A DNA stretch of 64,000 bases from Sympetrum striolatum (Eukaryota > Arthropoda > Insecta > Odonata > Libellulidae): the NCBI GenBank assembly GCA_947579665.1, contig OX388348.1, positions 6,944,001-7,008,000 on the forward strand, read 5' to 3'. Below the pieces are notes generated by a model, which saw only the letters and a program-made list of their open reading frames with translations, was not told the origin of the DNA and did not search any database. Below are positions 37,306-49,959 of this stretch, one piece after another. The translations under genes and the position numbers were made by a program. Numbering within the stretch: position 1 is the stretch's first letter; every line of letters starts with the position of its first letter.

Positions 37306-37443
37306 TCCCCCCAATGTTGTGGATACCTAATCAATTGGAAGGAGCCTACATTGGACAGGACGTCGCCTTGGAGTGCCACACCGAGGCCTACCCGACTTCC
37401 ATCAACTACTGGACCACAGAGAGGGGAGACATGATCATCTCTG
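37306..37443 (+). CDS. DIP-like gene exon: first half of Ig3
   Basis: The split codon gives Phe165, then PPMLWIPNQLEGAYIGQDVA, LECHTEAYPTSINYWTTERG and DMIIS, residues 165-210. Cys188 is the B-strand cysteine and Trp200 the core tryptophan. The PNQLEGAYIGQDVxLECHTEAYP stretch is nearly invariant in one subset of insect DIPs. Acceptor AATTAG ends at 37305; donor G|GTGAGT at 37443/37444. Length 138 nt, phase 1-1. Confidence 0.94.
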
Positions 37444-39445
37444 GTGAGTGCTGGTCAAATTTATTGTAGTAAGTTGTTTTAATTCTCTGTGACGCAATCA
37501 TAATGGGACATAGCTTTCGTATTATGTATTTTTTCCCTCCGTGGCTACGTAGTAAGTCCAACCCACGGCAGAGGGCAGTGATTTTCGCAATTCGTTTGTT
37601 TTTGGCCTGCGTGCCTTCTCTTATGTCGCCAGTTGAGTTGATGTTGATATATTCTTGTAGCATGTAGCGTAAATTAAAGTTACTCGAAAAACCATTCCCG
37701 CCTTCTCTCTCAACCACGGAAGGAGTAAACTGCATTTACCTGTCGACTTCATTTATCACTGATTATTCCATTGAATTGAGAAACACCTGCGGTGCTGATT
37801 GATATCCTCCTAAGAGACAATGAACTCCTCCTTTATTGAGGTGACTTCTCTAATATTTATAATAATTATTTATGTTTTATGGCAAATGTGATAATTCTTG
37901 GATTCAAACTATATGGATTGATATCAATTCAATTCAAATGTGTTATCAATCGAAATTTAAGAATGAAAAGTGACAAAATAGAGCCCCGTTTACCGTAAAA
38001 TAATTTATATTCTCGTAAAATAACTCGAAGTAAAAGGAATTCAAAACATAAGGGGAACAGTCACAAGGAAATTAGACCTTTTTCGACTCCGTTCTTAAGT
38101 TTTTCCTGGGTTCACGCCCATTTATGAAAAGTTACCACTACCCTTTTCCTTATGTTTCCATAGAAAAAAATAATGGAAGAGCATCGCAAAAGCGGCAAAT
38201 TAACTCCTGCGTACCCTGGAATGTGCAAAATCTGGTTTGATTTGGGTACACGCTAGGAGGAATCAAAATGTCACTGGCAAGCCATTCTAACTGAGATTCT
38301 GAATGCCAAACATTTAAGACTGTAATTGATGCTATGGTTATTATTTCGAGAAAATGAGTAAAATGTGAGCTCTAAAGAAGGACATTGATTCGTAGATTAT
38401 TATTTATTTTTCATGATTCATATATCTTTAATTTCAATTCGTAATAAGGAAAAATAGTTGGTCGTTGATAACTTGAAATTGAAGAGGAGTACAAATAGAT
38501 TGGAGGGAGATGCAACTTTTCGGGAATCGCCAAGCCTTCGTCTAATTTCTGCCGTGTATACATATTTCTTCCATTCATTATCATTTTTTCACTCCCCGAA
38601 ATGTAATAATTTAAGTAGCAATTTTCTTAGATACTTTCAATGAGTCCTTTTTTGGTTCCAATAATATTTATGGAAACACTAAATCAGTTACTTTTTGAAA
38701 ATAATCCAAAATGCTATTGCTATAATATTGCCCAACAGTTTTCCTGTTTCACAAACAGAAATTCCTTCAAGGTTGAAGATGAAGTGATGCATTTTAGTAG
38801 GTATTGTTCCACTCTCTCTCTGGGAACATGTGTAAGTTCCCCACACTCTCTCTCAACAGAAAACCTGCTAATCTATCCACCAGATTCAAAAATTTTCAAT
38901 TTTCCCTTGCTCTGCCAATATTCAGAACAGAAATCAGTATCTTATGCATTCTATAACAGTGAATAACATAGTAAGCTGAAGTAATTGACCATCATCAGAT
39001 AGACTTATGATAGACATCTACTACATAGAGATATGAGATTTATTTTAATTTTTGAGTGTGTTTTGAGAAGCCATATATCCTATTTAAATGATAATGTAAT
39101 AAAATGGAAACCAGATATGGCTTTTTACAGCAAAAATTCAATAAAAGGGAAGCTAGGGGTCCATGAGGGAAAATGTTTGGGAATTTATAAATTTTCATTC
39201 ATAAATGATTGATTGATTGGTGAGCTTGAAGTTGGTTGTATGTACATATATATTATCTTTTTTTAACATATCAATTTAAAGACTTGCACTTTGACATTTT
39301 TACCTTTTAAAATGGCTCCAAACGCAGTAGCATATCGATAGCATTTTGATGAAAATCCTGAGTTTTTTAATCTTCTTTCACTGAAGGAAATACTGCAATT
39401 GTGATACTTTGTATATGAGAAATAAATCCTGCGGCTATTTTTAGC

Positions 39446-39694
39446 TTACAGGTTTAAAAGATCTCCAATAGCCGTCTTTGTCCACATCTCGTTGCCACCA
39501 GTTTTCGTAAACAGCAGTAGCCTGGATTACCAACTTTTTAAATAGCACTCGATGCATTTTTCGATAGCATTGAAACTAATTTTGATCCCTTCTGAAGAAA
39601 AAAGAAAGTTAGTAATCTGGACTTCTGTTGTTTTGGAACCAGTGGAAACGAGGTGCGGACAAAGACAGCTAATGGAGATCTATTAAACCTTTAA
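39446..39694. mobile_element. MITE, second member of the AGGTTTAAA family
   Basis: The left arm AGGTTTAAAAGATCTCCAAT with AGCCGTCTTTGTC, CTCGTTGCCAC and TGGATTACCAACTTT has its mirror on the right (AAAGTTAGTAATCTGGA ... GGAAACGAGGTGCGGACAAA ... GGAGATCTATTAAACCT). Total 249 bp with a loop of roughly 80 bp. The outer motif matches that of the palindromic MITE at 31504-31695, so both belong to one family. Confidence 0.7.
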
Positions 39695-39800
39695 TTCATT
39701 AAGAGCCATGTTGCAAATTTTCTTTTCTTCTGTTCAAGTTGGTTACTTCATAGTTCTAAGTTAACTTAAAATATTGTTTGTTTTTATTAAAATATTTGCC

Positions 39801-39875
39801 AGGACAGCCTTTGTACTAACATGCATACTTAATGTATGTACATTTTACATACTCCATTAATGTACAGGCTGTCCT
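39801..39875. repeat. 75-bp foldback
   Basis: AGGACAGCCTTTGTAC at the left pairs with GTACAGGCTGTCCT at the right, enclosing a second small palindrome around CATACTTAATGTATG. Possibly a tiny MITE; 110 bp before the next exon. Confidence 0.6.
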
Positions 39876-39984
39876 AATAGATTAAGAAGGTACCATGTTC
39901 TCCCGCAATAACAGCCTCTGCCCATCAATTTTATTGTCAAGGCAATGCTTTCTGAGCAATATTATGGTGGAATTTTCTTTCCAG

Positions 39985-40134
39985 GAGACAAGTACGAAGC
40001 TGTATCCGTCGAGAATGGCTACAAAAAGTACATGATGCTGAAGATAAGAAATGTGACTAGTCGAGACTTCACCTCATACAAATGTATGGCAAAAAACTCT
40101 CTCGGAGAAACTGATGGAGTGATCAAACTAGATG
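39985..40134 (+). CDS. DIP-like gene exon: second half of Ig3
   Basis: The split codon gives Gly211, then DKYEAVSVENGYKKYMMLKI, RNVTSRDFTSYKCMAKNSLG and ETDGVIKLD, residues 211-260. Cys244 pairs with Cys188. YKCxAKNSLGETDGxIKL is the standard end of DIP Ig3. RNVTS carries an N-glycosylation sequon. Acceptor TTTCCAG ends at 39984; donor G|GTAAGC at 40134/40135. Length 150 nt, phase 1-1. Confidence 0.94.
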
Positions 40135-40821
40135 GTAAGCATGTTGTGGCATGTCTGATTCACAGTAACTCGGTGTCAGAAAACGGGGAAGGAAGCCCTC
40201 TTATTATTATCAGCAAACGGGATTGGACTCTATATAGTCCCTCCTTTAGAATGTCAAAATGTAGCATGATTTATGTATTAATCTTTATGTATTAATTTAT
40301 GTATTAATGTATTAATCAATCAAAGTTACACTATTTTTAGTTCATTAAAGAGGCAACTTCAATATGACGTGTTTAATTCATGTATTATCTTATGTGATAT
40401 TTATGAAGGGGAATTTAAGTTGGTTTAAATTTTAGTTTTTTTCTTATTTATATATTCTCCCAGAGCATTTTCCTTAGAAAAGATATTCGTAAAATACAAA
40501 TTTAATCAAAAAAACTGTAAATGATTCAGTTTTTAAAACAATAGTTGCGGTCTCTTGGACTCTATAAAGGAATGTTTGGGTTAAAGTGTCAAGTGTGCAA
40601 AGCTATTCAGAAAGAGCAATCACTGCCTATTCTTACTGCTTAATGAAGGAAATTGATCACCTCGTGATTGCTTATTAGTGTATGACTGGATTTTGCTACT
40701 AAAAGTGAAAGTGTTTCAGCAAAAGATATTGTCAAAATGTTAGCAATAAATCACATTGCAACTCGGCAAAATATATTTTTTATGGCTATTACCATCTTTT
40801 AAAATTCATAATTTTTTACAG
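40135..40821 (+). other. Intron of the DIP-like gene (687 bp)
   Basis: GTAAGC to TTTTTTACAG. A small tandem TATGTATTAAT repeat lies near 40275-40315; nothing else recognised. Confidence 0.8.
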
Positions 40822-40902
40822 AAATTCCTGCACCGTCAACAACCACAACTACGCCAATACCACTTCCACCTTCAGTATCTTCTCCTCACGACAAGAAAAA
40901 AG
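40822..40902 (+). CDS. DIP-like gene exon: Thr/Pro-rich stalk
   Basis: The split codon gives Glu261, then IPAPSTTTTTPIPLPPSVSS and PHDKKK. EIPxPSTTTT directly after Ig3 is common in DIPs. The Thr/Pro/Ser run is a likely O-glycosylated linker. Acceptor TTTTTTACAG ends at 40821; donor G|GTGAGA at 40902/40903. Only 81 nt, phase 1-1, so it can be included or skipped without disturbing the frame. Confidence 0.88.
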
Positions 40903-42121
40903 GTGAGATTACAAAATTTCTAGTATTACTGTCAGAAAAAGAAAATCAAAAAAGCCAATATGTAGCAGTATCATCTTTGAATTTAGTCAGAAAATTGATT
41001 CTTCCTTGGGGGAGAGGATTTTTGAGTTTGAGCATGTATGTCCTTGGGAGTATTTGAATATGCATCTTGAACTTCATATCCTTCACATAAACTTAACATG
41101 TATTTATCTACTAAAAGTTTACTTACTAAAATTTATGGTTATGATGAATTTGAGGGGTGAAAATATTGATGCAATACTTAGTTATATTCCATCTCTAACT
41201 ATTTATCAGAAGCTACAATATCATTTACTGTTCCACAAACATTTTTATGGTAATGTATGTATTTGTACATGTTTTACGTGATTTTAATAATCACTATGTT
41301 CATTAATATCTGATATCCCTCACAAGGCATATCCTATGAGTGATGTATTGCAAAGTGTGATTATGCAATCTGTTTTATTTAATAAAATCTCACAGGTATT
41401 GTAAATAATGAATTGTTGCCTTTATGAAATCATGATCTTCATTCAGTATAGTAAGACCTTGCCTACAAACATAACTTGATAACAGAAACCCATATTACAG
41501 TTCCAGAAGTAATACTCATCATCTTGTGCTGGTTGATTTGTTAAATACAAAATTCTTTATTGAGAATTTTAAACATTCATCTCAGTCCTGCAATAAAGAT
41601 CAGCTCAGTTGGAACTTTCCATTTCATCCTAAACATTTCTTCACTCAAAATATTTCACACAGTAATCCATTGAGTAGTGTGTAACTCAGGGTGTGAATAA
41701 AGAGGATAACTAAATATGTGATGATATTATAAAGTATATTTCTATTTTCTAAGATTTTTTATCTATGAGGATAAACATTTTTTCAACTACTTCAACCTTT
41801 CAACTATTCAAACATTTCTTGATGTTTTCTAGAACTGGACCACTATACCATGTAATACAGAAAATATTCTGTTCAAGATTAGCATTAAATTTGGAATTGC
41901 TAGACTAATGTCTATTTGAGGAATATTCACAAAACCATGGCTATGAACTTAGAATGAGAATGAAGGAATCTATATCCTAAATAACTTGAATTTAATACAA
42001 TATGAAAAAACACATCTGTTTAGAAATAAATATAATTTGTCTCTCATCCTCTGAATATTAATCAACAGTAAGTGTTTATCTATTTTATAATAAATCAATT
42101 CACCAAGTTATATTTCTTCAG
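40903..42121 (+). other. Intron of the DIP-like gene (1.2 kb)
   Basis: AT-rich; no mobile element or gene recognised. Confidence 0.75.
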
Positions 42122-42211
42122 GTCGGTCTAGAGGAAGGCAGCGCCATAGCGATGCAGAAAGAAATGAAGTGCTAAATAGAGGTGGGGAACCCAAAGGTTT
42201 GTTGGACATTG
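42122..42211 (+). CDS. DIP-like gene exon: basic stalk segment
   Basis: The split codon gives Gly288, then RSRGRQRHSDAERNEVLNRG and GEPKGLLDI. It is charged, low-complexity, and lacks any domain. The acceptor ends TTTCTTCAG at 42121; the donor G|GTATGT is at 42211/42212. It is accepted as an exon because both sites are good and the phase (1-1, 90 nt) joins the exon before and the exon after without a stop. Such a basic stretch between Ig3 and the anchor might also be a proteolysis site. Transcript evidence would settle whether it is constitutive. Confidence 0.75.
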
Positions 42212-42623
42212 GTATGTACAGTAGGCTTTCCTATTTCAAACAATCTATCTTAAAATTAAGATTTGGCTATTCCTACGCCACAATTTAAACATGAACGGCC
42301 GTATTCATAGATTTTTTATTTAGGGTTTAACTAGGGGTTGCTTCGTAGTGATTCACTTTCAAGTGATTAACGACTAACTAAAATATGGTATTCATAGATT
42401 TCAACTAGCATGTAACTAGAGGTTACTACGTAGAAAACTGGGCTTCGAGTGTAACTATCACATCGAGTGAAAAGTCCCAAAAAAGTGAGAAGTCGGCCAT
42501 GTTTTCGCACTAATGCGCGAGATCTCAAAAATGCAATTTTAGATCTCACTAACAATCGAAACGAGTGTGAGATCGTAACGATTCCAAAAAAGGTGCAGTT
42601 ACGTAGTTATCGGCAGTGACAAC

Positions 42624-42860
42624 ATGGATGGGCATCTTCTTTTGGCTGCGGTTTTGGAGGATAGACGTTGGAGGAATTATTTAAGAGTAACGAGAAGGAG
42701 ATTGAGAGACAGTAACAACCCCTTCGATGTGGCAGACAGCGATTTTATAAAATTAAATCACATCCCTGAAAAGGGAGTCCATAATGTTATTGAGGAATTA
42801 TCGGATTCTTTGCTGCCCGCTCGAAGATGCACGTCAATACCTCCTGTGTATTCTAGTAAA
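42624..42860 (+). pseudogene. HARBI1-like (PIF/Harbinger) transposase, N-terminal fragment
   Basis: From ATG 42624 the frame reads LLLAAVLEDRRWRNYLRVTR, then RDSNNPFDVADSDFIKLNHI and LSDSLLPARRCTSIPP. The order 'RD..NPFD..D.dFi...r.pk..v..li.eL...l.p..R..t.iPp' is that of the N-terminal half of HARBI1-like proteins. The DDE core that should follow is missing; the frame runs into AT-rich DNA after about residue 75. Confidence 0.65.
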
Positions 42861-44589
42861 TACACAGATAGCTTTACTTTTATAGAATCAATAATAGCCC
42901 TAATTGTGAATAAAATAGTCACTTTACAATTAAGAATTTTCATTTAGAATCTTATTAGTGAAAAGGTTCTTAAGATCGTTCATTCTTGACATAAATGTAA
43001 GCTTAAAATCAATATCTTCGGGTATTTATCAGTGTTGCATCTTTAGATTTTTGAACTAACTGCTTATACATTGTGAAATCAAAATACTTCGAGTAATAAG
43101 CCAAGTAATTTATTAATAGATGATTGTAATTCACGTTGGAATCAGTGTGTTTGCCTTAAGTTTGTCATACTAGAGTGAATTTAATATTATTAGTATATAC
43201 TTTGGTGAAAAGTTTGGGTAAAATTATTGGAAATCGGTCTATTTCTAGTATAAGAAAAGAAGTTTCCCAAAGTCCTAAATGATGATTTTACCAGAAATTT
43301 TTGTACTCTTCTTCTCGTTGGCGTTTTTCTGCAAATTTAAACTATAAATATTTTTTTAATTCAATCCATCACCAATTTAATCTTATTAGTAAATAATAAT
43401 CATAAATAATATTTATTTGATATTGAAAAGTAAAAATTTTGCTGTGGATACAAAAAACGTAAGTGAATCTTAGAAAATATGTATTATTCACAGCATTAAC
43501 CCTGTCACAAATAAAGTAGATGTGAAAAACTAGTGCAAATCTACAGATAGAAATAACTGAAAGATGTAAAAGAGATACCTTTGTCATAAATACATTGCAT
43601 TCTAAGATGAATGACAATCTTCTATCCTTTGATTGGGAAAGTAGTGTATTCCACTGCTGATATGATACTTTCTTTAATTCTATTAGTTTATTTATCTATG
43701 TATTTTTATTGCACAAAGCATGAGCAGTTCAATGATTTATGCACAAAGAAGATATAGGTACATCTAAGAAGCTGATAATTTGCTCACATTTATAAAAAGA
43801 ATATGCCCTCTTAAGAACCGAGAAGAAACTATATTACAAATATACATCTTTATATCCTTGAGAAACATTAATAGTACAAACTTTGGTAAAATAAATTTCT
43901 AAATTAAGACATCAATTCATAAGTATGTAATGAATATCACTTTTAATGTGTTTAACAATGCCTGAACTCCTAATACCCTTGGGATTAACCATGTTTAGCC
44001 TATTTTGAAGTCCCTCTATGACAACTTCCGCCCAATTCTATGCATGATTTGGCAACACTGTTCCTAACAGATCTCACCAAAATGCAACGGAACGATATTA
44101 CATCGTTAAATCATTCCAAGATCGCTTTTTTTTCCAGTGACAAACGTTACGTTCTCACTAAAATTACACACTCAGAGCCCTGCTATACGGCGTAAAGTGA
44201 CGTTCACGATTTGGCAACCTTGCATCAGCACCTCTAACAAATGAAAAGAAGTTGTTTACATTTCTTCTGCCCGAAGGCAAGACTAATTTTCATCCGATTT
44301 TTCTTATTAAAGCGATTGATATGGTAACTCTATCGTGAATTCTTTCCCCTGTTTGATGTATTGAAATATTCACAGGTAAAATCTATCTGACTGGTTTTCT
44401 ATGGTGCAAAAAATATCACATAAATACATGCAATACATGCAAATACATATCACATACATACATAAAACGTAAAGATGTCGTCTAGGATAGGCAAACATTC
44501 ATACGTTCTTCTTATTGATACAATGGAGATAGTCTTTACATTTTTGATTTTTACAGTTGTTGATTCAATTAAAATATCTAAAAGTCAAT

Positions 44590-44770
44590 TGTTAAGGTTT
44601 TTTATGGCTTAAAGAATAAGGTATGTAGGGAATATATAAGGAATATGAAATAATATATGAATGGCAGGCGAGATAAGGTGAGTTCACAAGGTCTACAATT
44701 AATTTAGATTCTCTTTCCGTAGTTTCCAATTACCTATATGTCTTTTTAACAACTTAAAGCGGCAGGGTAG
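44590..44770 (+). repeat. Dispersed repeat, copy 1
   Basis: TTTTTTATGGC, TAGTTTCCAATT, GTCTTTTTAACAA and TTAAAGCG.CAGG occur here in the same order and spacing as at 51565-51716. The family is unknown. Confidence 0.6.
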
Positions 44771-45399
44771 ATATTCAGATAATATAAATTGTAGTATTTG
44801 TTAAGATTACTCATTTTTCTTATAATAACATTCATATCAGACCCTAATTTTATATTCTTTTATATGTGAGGATTCGGAAAGGAATTCATGAAGAGATAAA
44901 CTGGACATAAGACAATTTGAGAAATGTATGTTGATAGCTAAACCAACATTTCCAGAGAGTATTGTGTTCTTTCTTACAATTTCTTGCTATTTGCACTCAT
45001 AGATTAGGACTTAACTCTGTAGTTATTATGCTTCCTGTGAACATTACATCTTTTGTAACAATAATGAATGTTATTACATTAGAGAAGTCTAGCATACCTC
45101 TGAAGTGAGTTTTGAATCAAGGAAAGGGAAATTACAGTTTTTATTTAACTGACAACATGATATTGGAATGAAATAAATTGGTTTAGATTTTTAAACTAAT
45201 TTCAATCTTCAGAAATAATAGTCAAAAGTTTGAAGAAAATGGTCAGAAGTATAATTTATTCATAGAAATTAGTATATTACATCCATATTCAATTATTTTT
45301 TCCTTGTGATGAAGCATAAATACAAAGAGGCACTAAAAATGTGTCCTGGAGGATGATTGGTATTGAATATCATTAATACAGGACTTCACAATATTATAT

Positions 45400-46572
45400 T
45401 TATAACATAAGTCTAAAACTTGAATCAGCAAGAATATGAGATAAAAAGTTAGTGGCAAAGCAAAATAATTTAATAAGAGTAGGTATGTAAACATTTTCAT
45501 ATGGCCATATTTCTTCAATCTGACCATGGCACCTGGTAAAAATTGCTCTTGAGTAATTATTTTTGAAATTTGCCATTACTGGCTCATCCTTAGGCTGTAT
45601 CAAAGATGTAGTCTTGGGAGGAAGAAAAATCTCCTTAATAAAATTGAATTGCTTGGATAGCTCTTCTTGTATGACTGTTAGATGGCCAGTTGCATTGTCC
45701 ATGGTTAAAATGGCTTTAAGAGGCAGATTGTTTTGCTCGAGGTAAGCTTTGACAGTGGGCCCAAACACTTTGTGAATCCAGTCCCTAAATTCTCTTCTTG
45801 TGGCCCAGGCTTTGCTGTTGGACTTCTACAAGACACCAAGATTGAATTTAAAGACATTGTACTTCTTGAATGCTCGGGGATTCTCTGAGTGGGAGATCAA
45901 CATTGGTTTTACCTTACAGTATCTTGCATTTGATGCAATAAGCAATGTTAACCTATCGTTTATTGGTTTATTGGTGTTTTTTCTTCTTTTGTCACAAACT
46001 TCCTCTCGGGCATTTTCTTCCAAAATAACCCAGTCTCATCACAATTGAAGACTTGTTGAAGTAGGTATTCTCCTCCTTCTATAATTCTTGTAAAGTCATT
46101 GACAAATTTATCTGCTGCTGCTTTGTCAGCAATAGCTCCCTCTCCGTGTCTAACTACACTATTAATTCCTGTTCTCTTTTTAAAGTTTTCATACCCACCT
46201 CGGCTACCTTTAAAATTATAATCATCTACCTCAGAGCTTAATCCCTTTCAATTCTTGATAAATCTGTCCAGCTTTCTCACAGATAGCATTTTCAGATGTA
46301 GAATCTCTCACCATTTCTCTTTCTTTGTTCCAAATTAGTGATAGATTTTCCATTTCCTCTAGAAGATGACCTCTGACATTCAACCTTGAAGCTCCCTTAG
46401 CAATCTCAGCTACCATAAATTCTTCTATCTTAGCCAAAATAGTTGATATTGTAGAATGGCTTGTTTCATATATTCCATCCAACTCCATAACTTTTACACC
46501 TTTGTGATGTTTTGCTATGATTTCTTTCTTCTGTTCAATTGAGAAAACTTTTCTCTTTTTTTTCCCTCGCAA
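45400..46572 (-). pseudogene. Tigger/pogo-type transposase, broken
   Basis: The minus-strand frame at 46572-46231 begins MRGKKKRKVFSIEQKKEIIA and has a psq-like helix-turn-helix (GISHSTISTILAKIEEF-like). About 46020-45826 encodes CDKRRKNTNKPINDRLTLLI, the start of the DDE domain, preceded by remains of CDETGLFW. 45768-45400 encodes LKAILTMDNATGHLTVIQEE with the second catalytic Asp (MDNATGH), then FLPPKTTSLIQPKDEPVMAN. Frames are separated by stops and shifts, so the enzyme is dead. Members of this group cut at TA. Confidence 0.8.
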
Positions 46573-46826
46573 GCCTTCTTATTGGGACGCATTTTGTAAC
46601 AAGGTAAAAATTTAAATCTGTGAAATAAAGGTACGCAAAATATTACTACAAATATGTACATCACTAAGACAATGAATATAAAGAACATAAGATACATCAC
46701 TAACCATTATACACTTTAATTAGCAGCAGGTTATATAATCCAAAAGTTAATTTCAGACTTATTCATGTGGTATGTCATCGAAACTTGGTCTTATGTCCTC
46801 TCCAAACCATATAATTTTATGTCTCA

Positions 46827-46861
46827 AATAATAGATCATCACAAGAGGATGATCTATTATT
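46827..46861. repeat. Perfect 14-bp hairpin
   Basis: AATAATAGATCATC pairs with GATGATCTATTATT across seven bases, in the untranslated part of the Tigger element. Confidence 0.7.
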
Positions 46862-47224
46862 GTGAAATGGTTTCTGTGACAAACAGACCAGAGGATCATC
46901 CTCTAATAAAACAGAGGTGGTAGGTTGAAGGAACCTACGAATTTAGACAGAGTCACTGAAATTAAGTCAGAATATTTTGAAGAACTACGAGTTAACCCTC
47001 GGCTAAGAGGAAGCAGTCGCCATGGAATAAGACACTGCGAAGAAACTTATAAAATTTACTGAATTAACTCTGGTGAGACAACATGTGTCTATGTGAATTC
47101 AGCTGCCATTTAGCATTGATCTATTTTTAATATTCTCCGCTGGTTGCTATGCAGTATGTTTGTATGATGTAACATCGTAACATAAACCAAGTATTATTTT
47201 ACAATGTAGTGATTATAAATAGAC

Positions 47225-47360
47225 ATGCTGAAACGCGTGAAACTCCAGAAAGACCAATTGATGACGCGTCATAAGCCAAAACCTATGTCGTTACCCAATA
47301 TATTGTTTGGTTACAGCAACTCGTCGTTAACTAAGGCCGTTGTTTACCAAGGTACCACTG
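47225..47360 (-). mobile_element. Terminal inverted repeat of the Tigger element
   Basis: On the minus strand the element starts CAGTGGTACCTTGGTAAACA at 47360, next to TA (47361-47362), the usual Tigger terminus and target. The other end was not found left of 45330 and is presumably lost. Confidence 0.6.
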
Positions 47361-48757
47361 TATTAAGAATTGAAGGTAATCATTTTCCATTTATCCTTTT
47401 CAATAAATCTGCCAAGTGCAAGATGTGACATAAATAACACTGTTCTTACAAAAAAATACTTAAAGATAAACTTTTGATGGTCCAACTTTAAAAATGATTT
47501 TTTAAACATATTTCAAATTCACTTTAACTTAATTTAATATCATTCACCAGTATCATTCATCCATATATCTTTATAATGCTTTTTTAAACCAGCTTTTATA
47601 TTATCAGTCATAAAAAACACTGACTATTGAGTCAAAAGTAAATGTAACACACACTTTTCTATATACTGTAACTTAAGGCAAATGATAATCATTCCATTCA
47701 CCAGTGAAAAAAATGTAACTTATTTTCTTCGGCTTTCTCCCAATCAATGGAAGTAACCTTTCACATTCCAAATCCGCAAATCTAAATTCTCTGTCACAGT
47801 ATCTCAGATTCACTTTAGGGGAAAAAACTTCATGAATGAAAATCATCCTTGTGCTATTCTCTCACCTCTTTTATTTCCAAAACTTCAGTATTGTTGTAGA
47901 ACGAATTTATGTGAATACAAATCCAGAAACAACTAGACGCTAATACAAATTCAAACAAGCAGCTTAGCATAAATTAAGGATTAATACCACACTCAGAAAT
48001 GTTAATGAGTTAAAGGTGATAAATGAAGCAAAAAATACATTGTAGGGCAAACAAAACAAAAATTTTTATGAACTCGATTTTGTCTGCTACGTATAGACAA
48101 CCAAAAAGAATGCACACAATAAAAAAATCAATATTACACTAAGTAAATGCAGAAATTAGAGTTAACAATCTAATTAGAATGTAAAAACTAACAAATTTAC
48201 AACTAATAATACACAATATCAGTTCATCGCTCAACTGCTCACTGAAAACTAGAAGAAGAAATTTCATTATGGAGTCCATCCATTACACCAATCAATCATC
48301 TAGTTACATTTTAAACAAGGGGTCCCGCGTCACTAGCGATAACTATTTTATTAAGTTACATTGTATGCCAATAGAGCCTTAGCAGCACCAAGTCAAAATC
48401 TATGAATATGAAATTTGGAAATAGTAACACGTTAGCTGTAGCTAAGGGTTGCTAAACAATCTATGAATACGGCTAGTAATCTTTTATGAATGCAATTAAA
48501 AGATGCATTGCTTGAAATGGAGATAATAAACAGAACTAACTGTTAAAATAGAATTAGAATATAGTATAAAAAAATAATCTCTCAAAACATCTTCAGATTA
48601 AAGGCTGTGGTCTATTGATGAATGAAAAAAAATGAATTAAACAGAGCCTTTTTTGATTAACCCTTAGAGTGCCAGGGGACTCATACATTGGCTCCGCTGC
48701 TATGTGCAATACATGCCGATCTATAGGCCCAATTTGTTTAAGCCTCAACTCTTCCAT

Positions 48758-48825
48758 CTCCATGAGTCACATAGCTTTCCTTAAACTTAATAACTCCATG
48801 AGTCTCATAGCTTTCCTTAACTTTG
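48758..48825 (+). repeat. Short tandem duplication
   Basis: TCCATGAGTCACATAGCTTT followed by CCTTAA recurs about 36 bp downstream with one substitution. Confidence 0.8.
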
Positions 48826-49959
48826 TTGGTATCTTGGATGCTTATTTGTGTCTGTTCACAAAAATGTTAGTGAAAAGCAATAACTTGTATTTATTTTGGC
48901 TCAAATAACATAAGCTGTTTTCTCTGAAGCCACCTCTCTTCTGCTTCCAAAGGAATGAATCTATATCTATAACGTTCTCTGATGTCCAACAACCTTTAGT
49001 TTCGCTGATTCTCTTGTTTCCTTAAGTGTCTTAGCCTTCCTAAACACGATTCCTGTATCTCTGATGCTTACTCATTTCTATTCAAGAAAATCACAATGGA
49101 AATGCAATACTTGCATTTTTGGCCCTAAGAACATTGGGGTTTTTCTCCACATTCTCTCATCTGGGATTGCTTCTGAATGCTTTGGCGAAAAAAAAACGCT
49201 AATGCATGTACTAATTTACCCCCAGAATCTTTATTTTTTATGTCATAGATGCATGAAAAATTAATTTGCCTCCTATTCTGGCCCCATTGAAGGCATCTCT
49301 GCCCCGTACATAAGCATATAGGTGGAATATTGAGGCTTGAGGGACAGTTTTTGTCGCAAAGGACATATCTTTATCCAGAAAGATATTCGTTTGAATCGAA
49401 GTAGAATTATTTTGCAATTTTATCGTTTCTTGCCGAAATTTTGAAACTTTGAGGAAAAAATTCTCACAAAAGATAGTACTTGATTTGAAAAGAAAATTAT
49501 ATCTGTAATGTGGGTGGGCCACTATTGCATTACATTTATTACCATTATTATATTATATTTATTATATATATTACATTATTAGGGTATAACATTTCTATCA
49601 GAAAAAATGGCGAAACAACCCACCCTACTGTCTAACCAACAAATGTAAGATTTCTGTGTATTTTGCCTATTTTGACGAATTTTGGCAAGCTAATAATCTA
49701 TTTTTCTTGATTCAATTGTACTCAATCTTTAATATTTATCAACAACCGAGCAATTTATGTACTTCTTTGCCATTAAATCATTTCAGAAACATTGAGAAAC
49801 CATCAGGAAAGAATGCAATAATTTGACATTTTTACAAAAAATTAAATGTTTGACTAAAATTGGAAGCCTCAGGACATAATCCAATCGAAATGAAATTTTT
49901 TATATGTTATTAGGACCACCAACCACAAACTTTAAGCACTTGACGGATGAAGATTTTGA

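Larger units (their letters stand above)
37444..39984 (+). other. Intron of the DIP-like gene (2.5 kb)
   Basis: Contains the MITE at 39446-39694 and the foldback at 39801-39875, both within 550 bp of the next exon. The rest (37444-39445) is AT-rich without a recognisable gene. Confidence 0.8.
42298..48473 (+). mobile_element. Harbinger-like element (6.2 kb) with nested Tigger
   Basis: GCCGTATTCATAGATT lies at 42298 and its exact complement ends at 48473. A second copy of TATTCATAGATTT lies about 90 bp inside on the left and its complement (AAATCTATGAATA) about 70 bp inside on the right, giving mirrored subterminal repeats. Near the left end a frame encodes the start of a HARBI1-like nuclease (see 42624). 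No clear 3-bp target duplication was seen (AACG on the left, TAGT on the right), so the pairing of these ends, although well separated in sequence, is inferred. Most of the transposase and the usual Myb-like partner were not found. Confidence 0.6.
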
